DNA from: Solirubrobacteraceae bacterium
GTDB lineage: Bacteria; Actinomycetota; Thermoleophilia; Solirubrobacterales; Solirubrobacteraceae
DNA length: 56,039 bases
Direction: 5' to 3'
NCBI GenBank assembly: GCA_017882405.1
Contig: JADGPO010000173.1
Span: 1 to 56,039, forward strand
In this document: positions 42,145 through 50,821 of the stretch, piece after piece
Position numbering within the stretch: position 1 is the first letter of the stretch
How the letters are laid out: the number at the start of each line of letters is the position of its first letter
Notes under the pieces: generated by a model
The model's input: only the letters and a program-made list of their open reading frames with translations
The model's database searches: none
Told to the model about the DNA's origin: nothing
Program-made: the position numbers and the translations under genes

Positions 42145-42888
42145 ATGCGCGCCCCCGTCGACCACATCGAAGCGCCCGTCTTCCCGGCCAAGCTGCCGTG
42201 GGTGAACGTGGCCTCGCTGCGCATGGACAAGCAGCGCGGCCATCCGGTGCTGGTCGAGTTCTGGGACTTCTGCCGACCCAACTCGCTGCGCACGCTGCCG
42301 TACCTGAAGGGCTGGGACCAGCGTTACCGCGCTGAGGGACTGCGGGTGATCGGAGTGCACGCCTCGGGATTCCCGCCATCGGCGCAGGCCGACGCGGTCC
42401 GCGCGGCGGTCGCGCGCCTGGAGATCGAATATCCGGTGGTGGTCGACGAGCAGCTGCAGATCTGGCAGGACTACGGCAACCTCGGCTGGCCGGCGCGGTA
42501 CCTGTTCAACCAGCAGGGCCGGCTGTTCGACTACCACTACGGCGAGGGCGGCTACGAGGACACGGAGACCGCGATCCAGGAGCTGCTGGGAGTGCGGCGG
42601 CCGCTGCTGGGAGCGCTGCGGCCCGAGGACGAGCCCGGCGCGCTGCTCGCTCCCCAATCCGAGGACGTGCCCGGCCCCTACAGCGGCCCGTACGAGGCCG
42701 GCGCCGTATGGGCCGTGCTCGACGGACAGGGAACCGCCACCGCCAACGGCCGCGTGATCGCCGTCGAAGCGCCCGGTGCCTACGAGCTGATGTCCCATCC
42801 GGTCAGCACCGCGGGGGCGCTGGAGCTGGCGCTCGGCGACGGGGTCAACTGCCACGCCGTCTGCTTCACCCCCGGGCTGGCCAGCTGA
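42145..42888 (+). CDS. thioredoxin-fold (redoxin, DipZ-like) protein with C-terminal beta domain
   Basis: A 247-residue protein. The thioredoxin-like domain (about 1-145) contains VLVEFWDFCRPNSLRTLPYL, where the usual CxxC is C-x-x-N, so only one redox Cys is present. Then come VIGVHASGFP, YPVVVDEQLQIWQDYGN, and the cis-Pro region GWPARYLFNQQG. The C-terminal part (about 170-247) resembles the galactose-binding domain of DipZ/TlpA-type proteins. No signal peptide. ATG 42145 is preferred over 42100 because a TAGGAT box lies ten bases upstream. It is divergent from moeZ, so a thiol role is plausible but not shown. Confidence 0.75.
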   Translation: MRAPVDHIEAPVFPAKLPWVNVASLRMDKQRGHPVLVEFWDFCRPNSLRTLPYLKGWDQRYRAEGLRVIGVHASGFPPSAQADAVRAAVARLEIEYPVVVDEQLQIWQDYGNLGWPARYLFNQQGRLFDYHYGEGGYEDTETAIQELLGVRRPLLGALRPEDEPGALLAPQSEDVPGPYSGPYEAGAVWAVLDGQGTATANGRVIAVEAPGAYELMSHPVSTAGALELALGDGVNCHAVCFTPGLAS

Positions 42889-43999
42889 CGTCGTCGAGCA
42901 GGTTGACCAAAGCCGGCGGCCCGCTGTCGCTCACCGTGGCCGCAAAGCCCGGGCGATAAGGGCTCAAAGCCGGCTCTGCCCCCAGAAAAGCGGGATCGTG
43001 CACCCAGCAGCCGGCGTTGGTCAACGTCGCTCCCGTGACGGTGCGCCATTCGGCGCCGTCATCGGCCGGCAGCGGTCCGGCCCGGTGGCTGTGGCCGAAG
43101 ATGACGTGCCGGGCCTCCACTCCCAGGCGTAGCACCACCTCGCCGACCGCCCGGAGACGAGATCGGCGCAGCGCGTCGGTCGACAGGTCCGCGCTCAACG
43201 GACCGAGACCGGCTCGGTTCAGTCCCGCGACGATCGCCGGCAACGCCGCCCGGGCCGCTCGCCGGCGCAGCCCGAGCCGCCCATCGCGCCCGCTGAGCGC
43301 GCGCCAGGCGGCCGCCGAGCCGCCGCCGGTGGCCACCCCCCCGGTCTGGGCGACTGCGTCCAGCCACGCGTACATCGGGTTCAGGATCGCCTCGTAGTCC
43401 TCGGCCGACTGCGGTCCGCCCGGCCCCTCCCCCACGATCCGAGCCATCGCCCCCGCGCCCAGGCGCTCGAACATCGGCACCGTGGCGTGGCGGTCGGAGT
43501 AGTGGCCGTGGGTGGCGTAGACGTCGTCGCGCAACCAGCACCCCGGATAGGCGACGTCCAGCTCGATGCCCGAGCGGCGCGGAGCCAGCCAGCCGGCCAC
43601 CCGGGCGAGTGGCTCGCCGGCACGCCAGTCGACCGCGGCATCCAGACCGAGCGCCGCCGGGTCTCGGTCGCGGGCACGGCGCTCCAGCCACGGCACCAGT
43701 AGCCGGTGGTCGTGGTTTCCGGGGACGATCGTCACCCGGACCCCGCCCCCACCCGCCCCCAGCGCCGCTCCCAGCTCGCTCAGCGCAACCTGGGCGGCGG
43801 CCAGCGCCTCGCGCACCGGCCCCTGGCGCAGCTCCACCACGTCGCCCAGGAGAACCAGTCGTCCGACGCCCGCGAGCGCCGCTCGCAGCCGCTCCCGGGG
43901 CTCGGGACGGCGCAGCAGATCCCGCTCGCCGCGCAGGCCGAGGTGCAGATCGGAGATGACCAGCGTCCGCAGAGCCGTACCCGGGCCGGGCGCAGGCAG
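42866..43999 (-). CDS. metallophosphoesterase with no standard start codon for its full domain
   Basis: A calcineurin-like phosphoesterase. All metal motifs are present in one open frame: SDLHLG, LLGDVVE, GNHDH, THGHYSD and FGHSHRAG. The first two motifs lie upstream of the only standard start, GTG 43840, and no ATG, GTG or TTG occurs in the frame back into ispH. I place the start at CTG 43999; CTG 43972, 44008 or 44011 are alternatives. Starting at 43840 would remove two metal ligands. The substrate is unknown (UDP-diacylglucosamine or a nucleotide are possible). It overlaps the convergent thioredoxin-fold gene by 23 bp. Confidence 0.7.
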   Translation of the reverse strand: MPAPGPGTALRTLVISDLHLGLRGERDLLRRPEPRERLRAALAGVGRLVLLGDVVELRQGPVREALAAAQVALSELGAALGAGGGGVRVTIVPGNHDHRLLVPWLERRARDRDPAALGLDAAVDWRAGEPLARVAGWLAPRRSGIELDVAYPGCWLRDDVYATHGHYSDRHATVPMFERLGAGAMARIVGEGPGGPQSAEDYEAILNPMYAWLDAVAQTGGVATGGGSAAAWRALSGRDGRLGLRRRAARAALPAIVAGLNRAGLGPLSADLSTDALRRSRLRAVGEVVLRLGVEARHVIFGHSHRAGPLPADDGAEWRTVTGATLTNAGCWVHDPAFLGAEPALSPYRPGFAATVSDSGPPALVNLLDDVSWPARG

Positions 44000-44000
44000 G

Positions 44001-44957
44001 TCAGGCAGCAGCCATCGCCTCGCGGATCGCCTTGGGCAGCATGAAGCGCACGTCCTCGGAGACGACCTCCAGCTCCCGCACGTCCTCGGCGCCGCGGTGG
44101 CGGAAGAAGTCGACGAGGCGCTGCACCAGCTCCTCGGGCGCGCTGGCCCCCGAGGTGATCCCGATCACCCGCTTGCCGACCAGCCACTCCTCGCACACCT
44201 GGGCCTCGTTGTCGATCAGGTAGGCGTCGGCGCCGTGCTCACGGGCGACCTCGACCAGGCGATTGCTATTCGACGAGTTGCGGCTGCCGATCACCAGCAC
44301 CAGATCGGACTCCTGCGCGAGCTGCTTGACGGCCGCCTGGCGGTTGGTGGTGGCGTAACAGATGTCGTCCGTGCGAGGCCCGGTGATCGCCGGGAAGCGC
44401 TCGTGCAGGCGGGCGATGATCGCGCGCGTCTCGTCGACCGACAGGGTCGTCTGGGAGATGTAGGCGACCTTCGCCGGGTCGCGCACCTCCAACTTCTCCA
44501 CGCCGGCCTCGTCCTCGATCAGCACGATGTGTGCGGGGGCCTCCCCCATCGTGCCCTCCACCTCTTCGTGCCCGGCGTGGCCGATGAGCACGATCGTGTA
44601 GTCCTCAGCGGCGAACTTCTTGGCCTCGACGTGGACCTTGGTCACCAACGGGCAGGTGGCGTCGATCGTCTGCAGACCGCGCTCGAGCGCGTTGGCGTGC
44701 ACGGCGGGCGACACGCCATGGGCCGAGAACACGACCGTCGCGCCCTCCGGGACCTCGGCCTCTGACTCGACGAACACCGCGCCACGGTCGCGCAGCTTCT
44801 CGACCACGTGCTTGTTGTGGACGATCTCCTTGCGCACGTAGACAGGCGCGCCGTAGAGCTCGAGCGCGCGCTCGACCGTCTGCACCGCGCGGTCGACGCC
44901 GGCGCAGTAGCCGCGCGGAGCGGCGAGGAGGATCGTCTCCAGGGCGGAGTCGTTCAC
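44001..44957 (-). CDS. ispH: 4-hydroxy-3-methylbut-2-enyl diphosphate reductase
   Basis: Iron-sulfur enzyme at the last step of the MEP isoprenoid pathway. At 318 residues it has the three cluster cysteines in APRGYCAGV (Cys18), IDATCPLV and ICYATTNRQ, the [11 protein letters not shown] histidine-loop region, and the catalytic glutamate motif. The C-terminus ends [11 protein letters not shown] 44957 is the start, seven bases after a TACACT box, so the message is probably leaderless. No other MEP gene is nearby. The metallophosphoesterase follows directly. Confidence 0.96.
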   Translation of the reverse strand: MNDSALETILLAAPRGYCAGVDRAVQTVERALELYGAPVYVRKEIVHNKHVVEKLRDRGAVFVESEAEVPEGATVVFSAHGVSPAVHANALERGLQTIDATCPLVTKVHVEAKKFAAEDYTIVLIGHAGHEEVEGTMGEAPAHIVLIEDEAGVEKLEVRDPAKVAYISQTTLSVDETRAIIARLHERFPAITGPRTDDICYATTNRQAAVKQLAQESDLVLVIGSRNSSNSNRLVEVAREHGADAYLIDNEAQVCEEWLVGKRVIGITSGASAPEELVQRLVDFFRHRGAEDVRELEVVSEDVRFMLPKAIREAMAAA

Positions 44958-44964
44958 GCGTATG

Positions 44965-44970
44965 AGTGTA
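44965..44970 (-). promoter_or_regulatory. TACACT -10-like box before ispH
   Basis: TACACT on the minus strand stands exactly seven bases before GTG 44957. The same hexamer and spacing occur before the SufT-like gene at 48285. Confidence 0.42.
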
Positions 44971-44977
44971 GGGCGCG

Positions 44978-46279
44978 TCAGTCGTTGGCCGTGACGGCCT
45001 GCAGCACGTCGGCGAACTGGCGGCGGGCGGCCTCGCGGCGCGTGGGGATGCGCTCGGTGGGGACGCCGTCCGCGGGCGCCTCGTAGCCGCGCAGCACCTG
45101 CCGCGCGACCGACGCGCGATGGACCTCATCGGGCCCGTCGTAGATCCTCGCCCCGCGGGCGAAGCGGTACATCGCCTCCAGCGGCAGGTCGGTCGAGTAG
45201 CCCAGCGCGCCATGGGCCTGGAGCGCCCGGTCGACCACGTCGTGCAGCACCTTGGCGCCGTAGAACTTGATCAGGGCGATCTCCTTGCGCGCCGAGGCGA
45301 CCCCCTCGGCGTCCATCTTCCACGCGGCGTGCAGCGTCATCAGCCGGGCCGCGGACATCTCGGCCTCGGAGTCGGCGATCCAGTTCTGGATCGTCTGGTG
45401 CTGGCTGAGGGTCTTGCCGTGCGACTCGCGGTACAGCGAGCGCTCGCACAGCATGTCGAACGCCCGGTGGGCGACGCCCAGCCAGCGCATGCAGTGGTGG
45501 ATGCGTCCGGGATACAGCCGCTGCTGGGCGATCAGGAAACCGGCGCCCTCGGCGCCGAGCAGCGCGCCTGAGGGGATCCGCACGTCCTCGTAGAGGATCT
45601 CGGCGTGGTTTCCGTAGCGGCCGAAGCTGTCGTAGGGATGCTCCATGGTCGCCACGTCGCGCACCACGGTGACCCCGGGTGTGTCCGCGTCGACGATGAA
45701 CATCGAGGCGCGCTGGTGAGGGCGGGCGTCGGGATCGGTGACCGCCATCACGATCATGAAGTCGGCGATCGAGCCGTTGGACGAGTACCACTTGTGGCCG
45801 TTGACGACCCAGTCGTCGCCGTCGCGCACGGCGCGGGTCTTGAGCAGCGTCGGATCGGCGCCGGCCGTGTCGGGCTCGGTCATGCTGAACGCGGACTTCA
45901 GTTCGCCCGCCAACAGCGGGTGCAGGTAGCGCTCCTTCTGCTCTGGGGTGCCGGCCATCGCCAGGATCTCGGAGTTGCCCGAGTCCGGCGCGGCGTTTCC
46001 GAACATCAGCGGCGCCAGCGGGCTGGAACCGAGGATCTCGTGCATCAGCCCGAGCTTGACCTGACCGTAGCCCTGGCCGCCGAGCTCGGGGTCGAGGTGG
46101 GCGGCCCACAGCTCCTGCTCCTTGACCTGCTCCTGCAGCGGGCGCGCGGCGCGCTGCAGGCCCTCCCACCCGAGCTCGTCCCACAGCGTCTCCAGCGGCC
46201 AAACCTGCTCGCGTACGAACTGCCGCATCCACTGCAGCTTGAGCTCGAACTCGGGGTCGGTGGAGAAGTCCCAGGCCAT
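44978..46279 (-). CDS. acyl-CoA dehydrogenase family protein
   Basis: FAD-dependent flavoprotein that oxidises an acyl-CoA or a related thioester, 433 residues. Seen: [14 protein letters not shown] at the N-terminus, [23 protein letters not shown] (FAD region), [14 protein letters not shown] YSSNGS with the substrate loop, [19 protein letters not shown] middle, and a C-terminal [15 protein letters not shown] segment. Chain-length preference cannot be read. ATG 46279 gives the usual N-terminus and lies eight bases after a TAGGCT box. It is divergent from the wax ester synthase gene, suggesting lipid turnover. Confidence 0.92.
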   Translation of the reverse strand: MAWDFSTDPEFELKLQWMRQFVREQVWPLETLWDELGWEGLQRAARPLQEQVKEQELWAAHLDPELGGQGYGQVKLGLMHEILGSSPLAPLMFGNAAPDSGNSEILAMAGTPEQKERYLHPLLAGELKSAFSMTEPDTAGADPTLLKTRAVRDGDDWVVNGHKWYSSNGSIADFMIVMAVTDPDARPHQRASMFIVDADTPGVTVVRDVATMEHPYDSFGRYGNHAEILYEDVRIPSGALLGAEGAGFLIAQQRLYPGRIHHCMRWLGVAHRAFDMLCERSLYRESHGKTLSQHQTIQNWIADSEAEMSAARLMTLHAAWKMDAEGVASARKEIALIKFYGAKVLHDVVDRALQAHGALGYSTDLPLEAMYRFARGARIYDGPDEVHRASVARQVLRGYEAPADGVPTERIPTRREAARRQFADVLQAVTAND

Positions 46280-46287
46280 CCGCTGAC

Positions 46288-46293
46288 AGCCTA
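46288..46293 (-). promoter_or_regulatory. TAGGCT -10-like box before the acyl-CoA dehydrogenase
   Basis: TAGGCT on the minus strand, then eight bases, then ATG 46279. No Shine-Dalgarno site is seen; leaderless or nearly so. Confidence 0.35.
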
Positions 46294-46354
46294 CCGCCGA
46301 CGCCGGATCCGGGTACCCTTGTGGCTCGCTCACGTCGGCCGGGAGGGACACCCG

Positions 46355-47980
46355 ATGCAGCAGCACCTCGACCGCCTGACTTCGATCGACGCCTCCTTCC
46401 TTCACCAGGAGGGCGAGGGCTCACACATGCACATCGGCGGCGTGCTGCTGTTCGAGGGTCCGGTGCCGGCGTTTCAGGATTACCTGGATCACGTGCGCGC
46501 GCGCCTGCACCTGGTGACGCGCTATCGCCAGAAGCTGGCCACCCCGCCGCTGGAGACCGGGCGGCCGCTGTGGGTCGATGACCCGGACTTCAACCTCGAG
46601 TACCACGTGCGCCACACCGCGCTGCCCTCCCCCGGCAGCGAGGAGCAGCTGTTCCTGCTCGCCTCGCGGATCGCCTCCCGGCCGCTGGACCGCTCCAAGC
46701 CGTTGTGGGAGAACTGGCTGGTGGAGGGCCTGCACGACGGTCGCTTCGCGGTCATCTCCAAGACCCATCACTCGCTGGTCGACGGCGTCGCGGGCGTCGA
46801 CCTGGCCTCGGTGCTGTTCGACGTCGAGCGCGATCCGGCGCCGCCCGAGGAGGAGCTCGAGCCCTGGCGACCGGAGCCCGAGCCCTCGCCGGCCCGGCTG
46901 GTGCTGGCCGGAGCTCGGGGCGTGGTCACCACCACCGCCGGACTCCTGGTCCACGCGATCGGCGCCGCCACCCGTCCGACGACCTCCCTGAACCTGCTGC
47001 GTGACGCCGCCGAGGGTCTCGGTGAGCTGCTGTGGGCCGGTCTGAACCCGGCGCCGGAGACGCCGCTCAACGTCCCCATCGGGCCGCATCGCCGCTATGC
47101 CGTGGTCCGCCAGCAGCTGGCCGACTACAAGGAGGTCAAGGACGCGTTCGGCGGCACCGTCAACGACGTCGTGCTGACCGTGGTCTCCGGCGCGCTGGCC
47201 GAGTGGCTGCGCTCGCGCGGGGTTCGCACCGAGGGGCTGGAGATGCGCGCCCTGGTCCCCGTGTCGGTGCGGACCACGGCGCACCGCAACTCGCTCGGAA
47301 ACCAGCTGACGGCGATGCGCGGTCCGCTCCCGGTCTACATCGACGACCCGGTGGCGCGCCTGCGGTTCGTGCGCGAGGCGATGGACGGCCTCAAGGAGTC
47401 AAAGCAGGCGGTCGGGGCGGCCACGCTGGCGGCGGTCAACAGCCTGGCGCCGCCGACGGTCCTTGCCCAGGCGAGCCGCCTGAACTTCTCCACCCGCCTG
47501 TTCAACCTGCTGGTAACCAACATCCCGGGTCCCCAGGTACCGCTGTACGTGCTGGGACGCGAGCTGCAGGACCTGTTCCCGCTGGCGTTCCTGCCCCAGC
47601 ACCATGCGCTGGCGATCGCGATCATGTCGTACAACGGCGGCCTGGACTACGGGCTGCTGGGCGACTACGACGCGATGCCCGACATCGATCTGATGGCCGA
47701 GGGGATCGAGGCCTCGCTCGGCCAGCTGCTGGCGGCCGCCCGCGGGACCGCCTCCGCCTCCGCCGAGCCACGGCGGGCCGCGACGGCCAAGACGGACGCC
47801 GCCCGCGAGCCGGGCGCGCAGACCGCAAAGCCGCGCCGGACCTCCAGCACCGCCACCAACGGCGGACCGGTGCCGATCGTGCCGCCCAACCACGGCCGCG
47901 CCAAGCGCGGTCCCGCGGCCGACATGCGCGCCAAGCGCGAGCGAGGCGCCCGTCCGGCGCGCAAGCGCTCGGACTCCTAG
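46355..47980 (+). CDS. wax ester synthase / diacylglycerol acyltransferase family protein with basic tail
   Basis: Acyltransferase joining acyl-CoA to fatty alcohol or diacylglycerol for storage lipids. At 541 residues it has the catalytic HHSLVDG (His138-Gly144), GGTVNDVVLTVVSGAL, MRALVPVSVR, and the second conserved region TNIPGPQVPLYVLG. After about residue 460 comes an 80-residue tail rich in Ala, Arg, Lys, Thr and Ser. GGGAGG lies about eight bases before ATG 46355. The acyl-CoA dehydrogenase is divergent next door, linking storage and breakdown. Confidence 0.93.
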   Translation: MQQHLDRLTSIDASFLHQEGEGSHMHIGGVLLFEGPVPAFQDYLDHVRARLHLVTRYRQKLATPPLETGRPLWVDDPDFNLEYHVRHTALPSPGSEEQLFLLASRIASRPLDRSKPLWENWLVEGLHDGRFAVISKTHHSLVDGVAGVDLASVLFDVERDPAPPEEELEPWRPEPEPSPARLVLAGARGVVTTTAGLLVHAIGAATRPTTSLNLLRDAAEGLGELLWAGLNPAPETPLNVPIGPHRRYAVVRQQLADYKEVKDAFGGTVNDVVLTVVSGALAEWLRSRGVRTEGLEMRALVPVSVRTTAHRNSLGNQLTAMRGPLPVYIDDPVARLRFVREAMDGLKESKQAVGAATLAAVNSLAPPTVLAQASRLNFSTRLFNLLVTNIPGPQVPLYVLGRELQDLFPLAFLPQHHALAIAIMSYNGGLDYGLLGDYDAMPDIDLMAEGIEASLGQLLAAARGTASASAEPRRAATAKTDAAREPGAQTAKPRRTSSTATNGGPVPIVPPNHGRAKRGPAADMRAKRERGARPARKRSDS

Positions 47981-47988
47981 CAGCGCTA

Positions 47989-48285
47989 CTAGAAGCCGAG
48001 CGCGAACTTCGCGTCTTCGCTCATCAGCTCCGGCGTCCACGCCGGCGTGAACGTCATCGTCGACTGCACGTCGTCGACGCCGTCCAGCTCGGAAACGAAC
48101 TCCTCGATCTGCTCCGACACCTGCGGGCCGATCGGGCAGCCGGGGCTGGTGAGCGTATAGGTGACGCTGACGTTGCCGTCCTCGACGGCGACGTCGTAGA
48201 TCAGGCCGAGCTCGACGAAGTCCAGGCCCAGCTCGGGGTCGATCACTTCACGCAGTGCGTCTGTCACCTCGTCAACAGTTGCCAT
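47989..48285 (-). CDS. sufT: SufT/MIP18-family iron-sulfur assembly protein (DUF59)
   Basis: A 98-residue single DUF59 domain that helps assemble or transfer Fe-S clusters. Seen: VIDPELGLDFVELGLIYDV, the conserved cysteine in SPGCPIGPQV, and the C-terminal FTPAWTPELMSEDAKFALGF (in pieces). It is the usual length for the family. It is a lone gene, not in a suf operon. ATG 48285 lies seven bases after a TACACT box, again without a ribosome site. Confidence 0.9.
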   Translation of the reverse strand: MATVDEVTDALREVIDPELGLDFVELGLIYDVAVEDGNVSVTYTLTSPGCPIGPQVSEQIEEFVSELDGVDDVQSTMTFTPAWTPELMSEDAKFALGF

Positions 48286-48292
48286 GCAGGTC

Positions 48293-48298
48293 AGTGTA
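48293..48298 (-). promoter_or_regulatory. TACACT -10-like box before the SufT-like gene
   Basis: TACACT on the minus strand is followed by seven bases and ATG 48285, identical to the arrangement before ispH. Confidence 0.42.
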
Positions 48299-48332
48299 GT
48301 CGGCGCGCTCCCGGCCGCACGTCCTCTAAATC

Positions 48333-48698
48333 TTGGCTAAATGCCTGGCACTGTCCATACGCTTTGGTTACGTTTCCACGATCGTCGACTTCAACGACCT
48401 GCCGCCGGTTCTGCGCTGCGCCGGAGATGAGGACCGCAGCACCCAGGGAGGTCGCCGTCGCGCGCTGACGCGCGCGTTCCGCGCCGAGACCGACGTGATC
48501 GTGGACCTCACCGAGCTGGCGTTCGCCGACGCGTCGCTGATGCTCGACCTGGCGATGCTGGCCCGCCGGCTACGCGCGCACGGGCGCGCGATCCTTCTGC
48601 GCGGGGCCCAGCCGCAGATCCGCAAGCTGATCGAGATGGTCGGTCTGCACCGGCTGCCCGGGGTCACGCTCGAGGGCCCCGCGACCGCGCTGGCCTGA
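48333..48698 (+). CDS. STAS-domain protein, anti-sigma factor antagonist type
   Basis: A 121-residue protein of the SpoIIAA/STAS fold, usually a phosphorylation-controlled partner of an anti-sigma kinase. Seen: VIVDLTELAFADASLMLDLAMLARRL (in pieces), with the phospho-acceptor Ser in FADAS, then GRAILLRGAQPQIRKLIEMVGL. The start is uncertain. TTG 48333 is the only standard codon in frame, but TTGGCT at 48333-48338, 17 bases and CATACG at 48356-48361 look like a promoter, so translation may begin later at a non-standard codon. No kinase or sigma gene is adjacent. Confidence 0.75.
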   Translation: MAKCLALSIRFGYVSTIVDFNDLPPVLRCAGDEDRSTQGGRRRALTRAFRAETDVIVDLTELAFADASLMLDLAMLARRLRAHGRAILLRGAQPQIRKLIEMVGLHRLPGVTLEGPATALA

Positions 48699-48766
48699 CT
48701 CCAGCAGGCTCCGTCCGGGGGATTGCCTACCTTCCCGGGCATTCGCATCCCCTAGTCGGAGCTGTC

Positions 48767-49222
48767 ATGTCTCTCTGCTTCATCGAACCGCAGAATGCCA
48801 TCCGGGTCATCGCCGACTCGGTTGGTCGTGAGGCGCGCCGCCAGATCCTCGGCGAGGTCGTGCGCGCGTGGGTGGATGAGATCCCGGAGTCCGAGCTGGG
48901 GTCGCACTACGCCAAGGCAGTCGCCGATCTCGACGAGCACGACCTGTCGCTGCTGGCAGCCTGGCACGTGTCGCTCGAGGTGGGCCATCCGCTGCCCAGC
49001 AAGGAGTTCCTGGTCAACGTGTTCCCGTCGCTGGGCGACAACCGTCGCGAGGCGCTGAAGATCGCCGCGGGCTTTCGCGGCGAGGAGGCGTTCGAGGCGG
49101 GCGTCGGCGAGGAGCAGGCGTTCGACACCGTGCTGCCATGGCTGTCGGAGGAGCGCTGCGCGTCCCTGGCCGCGGAGTGCCTGGAGCTCTACTGCTGGGA
49201 CCGTCTCGGCGTCGAGAACTAG
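48767..49222 (+). CDS. helical protein of unknown function
   Basis: A 151-residue soluble protein predicted almost wholly helical and acidic, starting at ATG 48767 with GGAG five bases upstream. Segments include IRVIADSVGREARRQILGEVV, a HPLPSKEFLVNVFPSLGDNRREALK middle (given in pieces), and a C-terminal CLELYCWDRLGVEN. No recognisable motif, signal or membrane segment. It follows the STAS gene by 68 bp and converges with the GH79-like gene. It may be co-transcribed with the STAS gene. Confidence 0.55.
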   Translation: MSLCFIEPQNAIRVIADSVGREARRQILGEVVRAWVDEIPESELGSHYAKAVADLDEHDLSLLAAWHVSLEVGHPLPSKEFLVNVFPSLGDNRREALKIAAGFRGEEAFEAGVGEEQAFDTVLPWLSEERCASLAAECLELYCWDRLGVEN

Positions 49223-49228
49223 TCGCGG

Positions 49229-50803
49229 TCAGGACGGGCGCAAGGTGACCAGCGCGGCGCTGCCCGCCGGCACCGTGATCGTGTAAGCACCGCGGGCGTT
49301 GGGCGTCAGCGCCTGGGAGATCGCCGGCGACAGCTGGCCGGTGGACGTCTCGCGACCGTAGGTCCGGCCCCCGAGCGTCACGCCGAAGCGCGAATCGACG
49401 CTGCGGGCCCGCAGGCGCTCGAGCGTCGCGCCCCCGGGAGTCCCTGACGGCGGGCGCAGCGTGACCCTCTCCGCGCGGGAAGGGTCCTTGTCAATCAGGA
49501 CCACGCGGTCGATGCGGTCGGTTCCGCGGGTCGCCCACACGCTGAGCACCGAGCTGCGGCCACCCAGTCCCGGCAGTTTCAGCAGCCGCGAGCCGGGGGG
49601 AGCCGCTTGGGCGAACAGCTGCAGTCCGTAGTAGACGGGGCGCACCCAGCTGCGCCAGCTCCCGTGCGCGCGAGTGAATTCGAACAGCCCGTAGGAGGAC
49701 TTGGGCAGCGTGTGGATGTTGACGCCGTCGACGCCCGCGTGGAGCAGCGAGAACAGTGCGTCGGTCGCCCACAGGGAGCTGGCGAACGTGTCGCTGACCC
49801 CCTTCTTGCCGCGGCACGCGACCGAGTTCAGCTCGTCGACGCGCAGCTGCCGATGCTGGTGGTGGGCGATCCCCAGCCAGCGGTGCAGGCTGGCCGCCAG
49901 GCCGGCGGTGGAGTACCGAGAGAGCAGGTGCGCCACCGTCGGGAACTGGAAAAACGAGGGCGGCACGTAGCAGTTGCGCAGCGGATAGCGGTGCACGGTC
50001 ATGATCTGCACGCGCGGGTCTCGCCGCAGGAAGTCCGGCATCGTCTGCACCCACGAGCCCCTCATCGGCGTCGGGCCGACGGCCAATGCGGGCCCGGCCA
50101 GCTCCAGGTGCGGCGAGGCCCGGGCGACGGCTTCAAACTGGCGCCGAAACGCCGGATATCCGAAGGTGCGAGGCCGGGCAAGGAGGGGAACGCCGAGCAG
50201 CGTGTGGTAGACGGTGAGCTGGTTGTAGATGTTGGGCTCGTTGCCGATCTCCAGCGCTTCGATCGCCCGTCGCCCGAACGCCTTGACGTAGCCGCGGCCC
50301 TCGGCGGCGGCCAGCGCGGGATCGTTGGCGACCAGATTCACGCCCATGATCATCCTCGCTCCCAGCTGGCGGGCCAGCGCTCCCGTGGTGGCCATCCAGC
50401 TCGGGGTCAGCCGGTAGGCGACGTACGGCGGCGGCTGCACGCCGGCGCTGAGCGCATACGAGACATCGGTGCTGTCGCCCCCTATTCTCAGCACCGGGGA
50501 CTGACCAGGGCTGAGGTTGCGGATCAGCTGCTTGAGCACCGGGTTGACGTGTTTCGGATCGGAGCCGGTGTAGGCGCGCACGGCCTGGAACTCGAACGAG
50601 AACCCCAAGAAGCCGTAGGGGACACGGTGGCCGGTCGCCTTGCCGGGCAGCGAGATCTTCACCGCGGAGGGCAATGGATCGAGCGCGTTGGTGCCCGATA
50701 TGGCCGGCTTGGGGGGATCCTCGCCGCCCCACGTGGCCCACGCCCCGAGCGTGAGCCCGGCCACGAGCACACCGACCACCAGCAGCGCCAGCCTCCATCG
50801 CAT
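49229..50803 (-). CDS. glycoside hydrolase family 79-like secreted protein
   Basis: Exported (beta/alpha)8 glycosidase, 524 residues. A signal anchor (about 3-23) is followed by the clan GH-A features of GH79 (heparanase/beta-glucuronidase): LRIGGDSTD (about 106-113), acid/base Glu189 in EIGNEPN, and the likely nucleophile Glu324 in RVDELNSV, then GVSDTFASSLWATD. The C-terminal beta domain (about 405-524) has RVTLRPPSG. Substrate could be a uronic-acid-containing glycan. It stands alone, converging with the unknown helical gene. Confidence 0.82.
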   Translation of the reverse strand: MRWRLALLVVGVLVAGLTLGAWATWGGEDPPKPAISGTNALDPLPSAVKISLPGKATGHRVPYGFLGFSFEFQAVRAYTGSDPKHVNPVLKQLIRNLSPGQSPVLRIGGDSTDVSYALSAGVQPPPYVAYRLTPSWMATTGALARQLGARMIMGVNLVANDPALAAAEGRGYVKAFGRRAIEALEIGNEPNIYNQLTVYHTLLGVPLLARPRTFGYPAFRRQFEAVARASPHLELAGPALAVGPTPMRGSWVQTMPDFLRRDPRVQIMTVHRYPLRNCYVPPSFFQFPTVAHLLSRYSTAGLAASLHRWLGIAHHQHRQLRVDELNSVACRGKKGVSDTFASSLWATDALFSLLHAGVDGVNIHTLPKSSYGLFEFTRAHGSWRSWVRPVYYGLQLFAQAAPPGSRLLKLPGLGGRSSVLSVWATRGTDRIDRVVLIDKDPSRAERVTLRPPSGTPGGATLERLRARSVDSRFGVTLGGRTYGRETSTGQLSPAISQALTPNARGAYTITVPAGSAALVTLRPS

Positions 50804-50821
50804 GCCCGAACGCCCTTTCGC

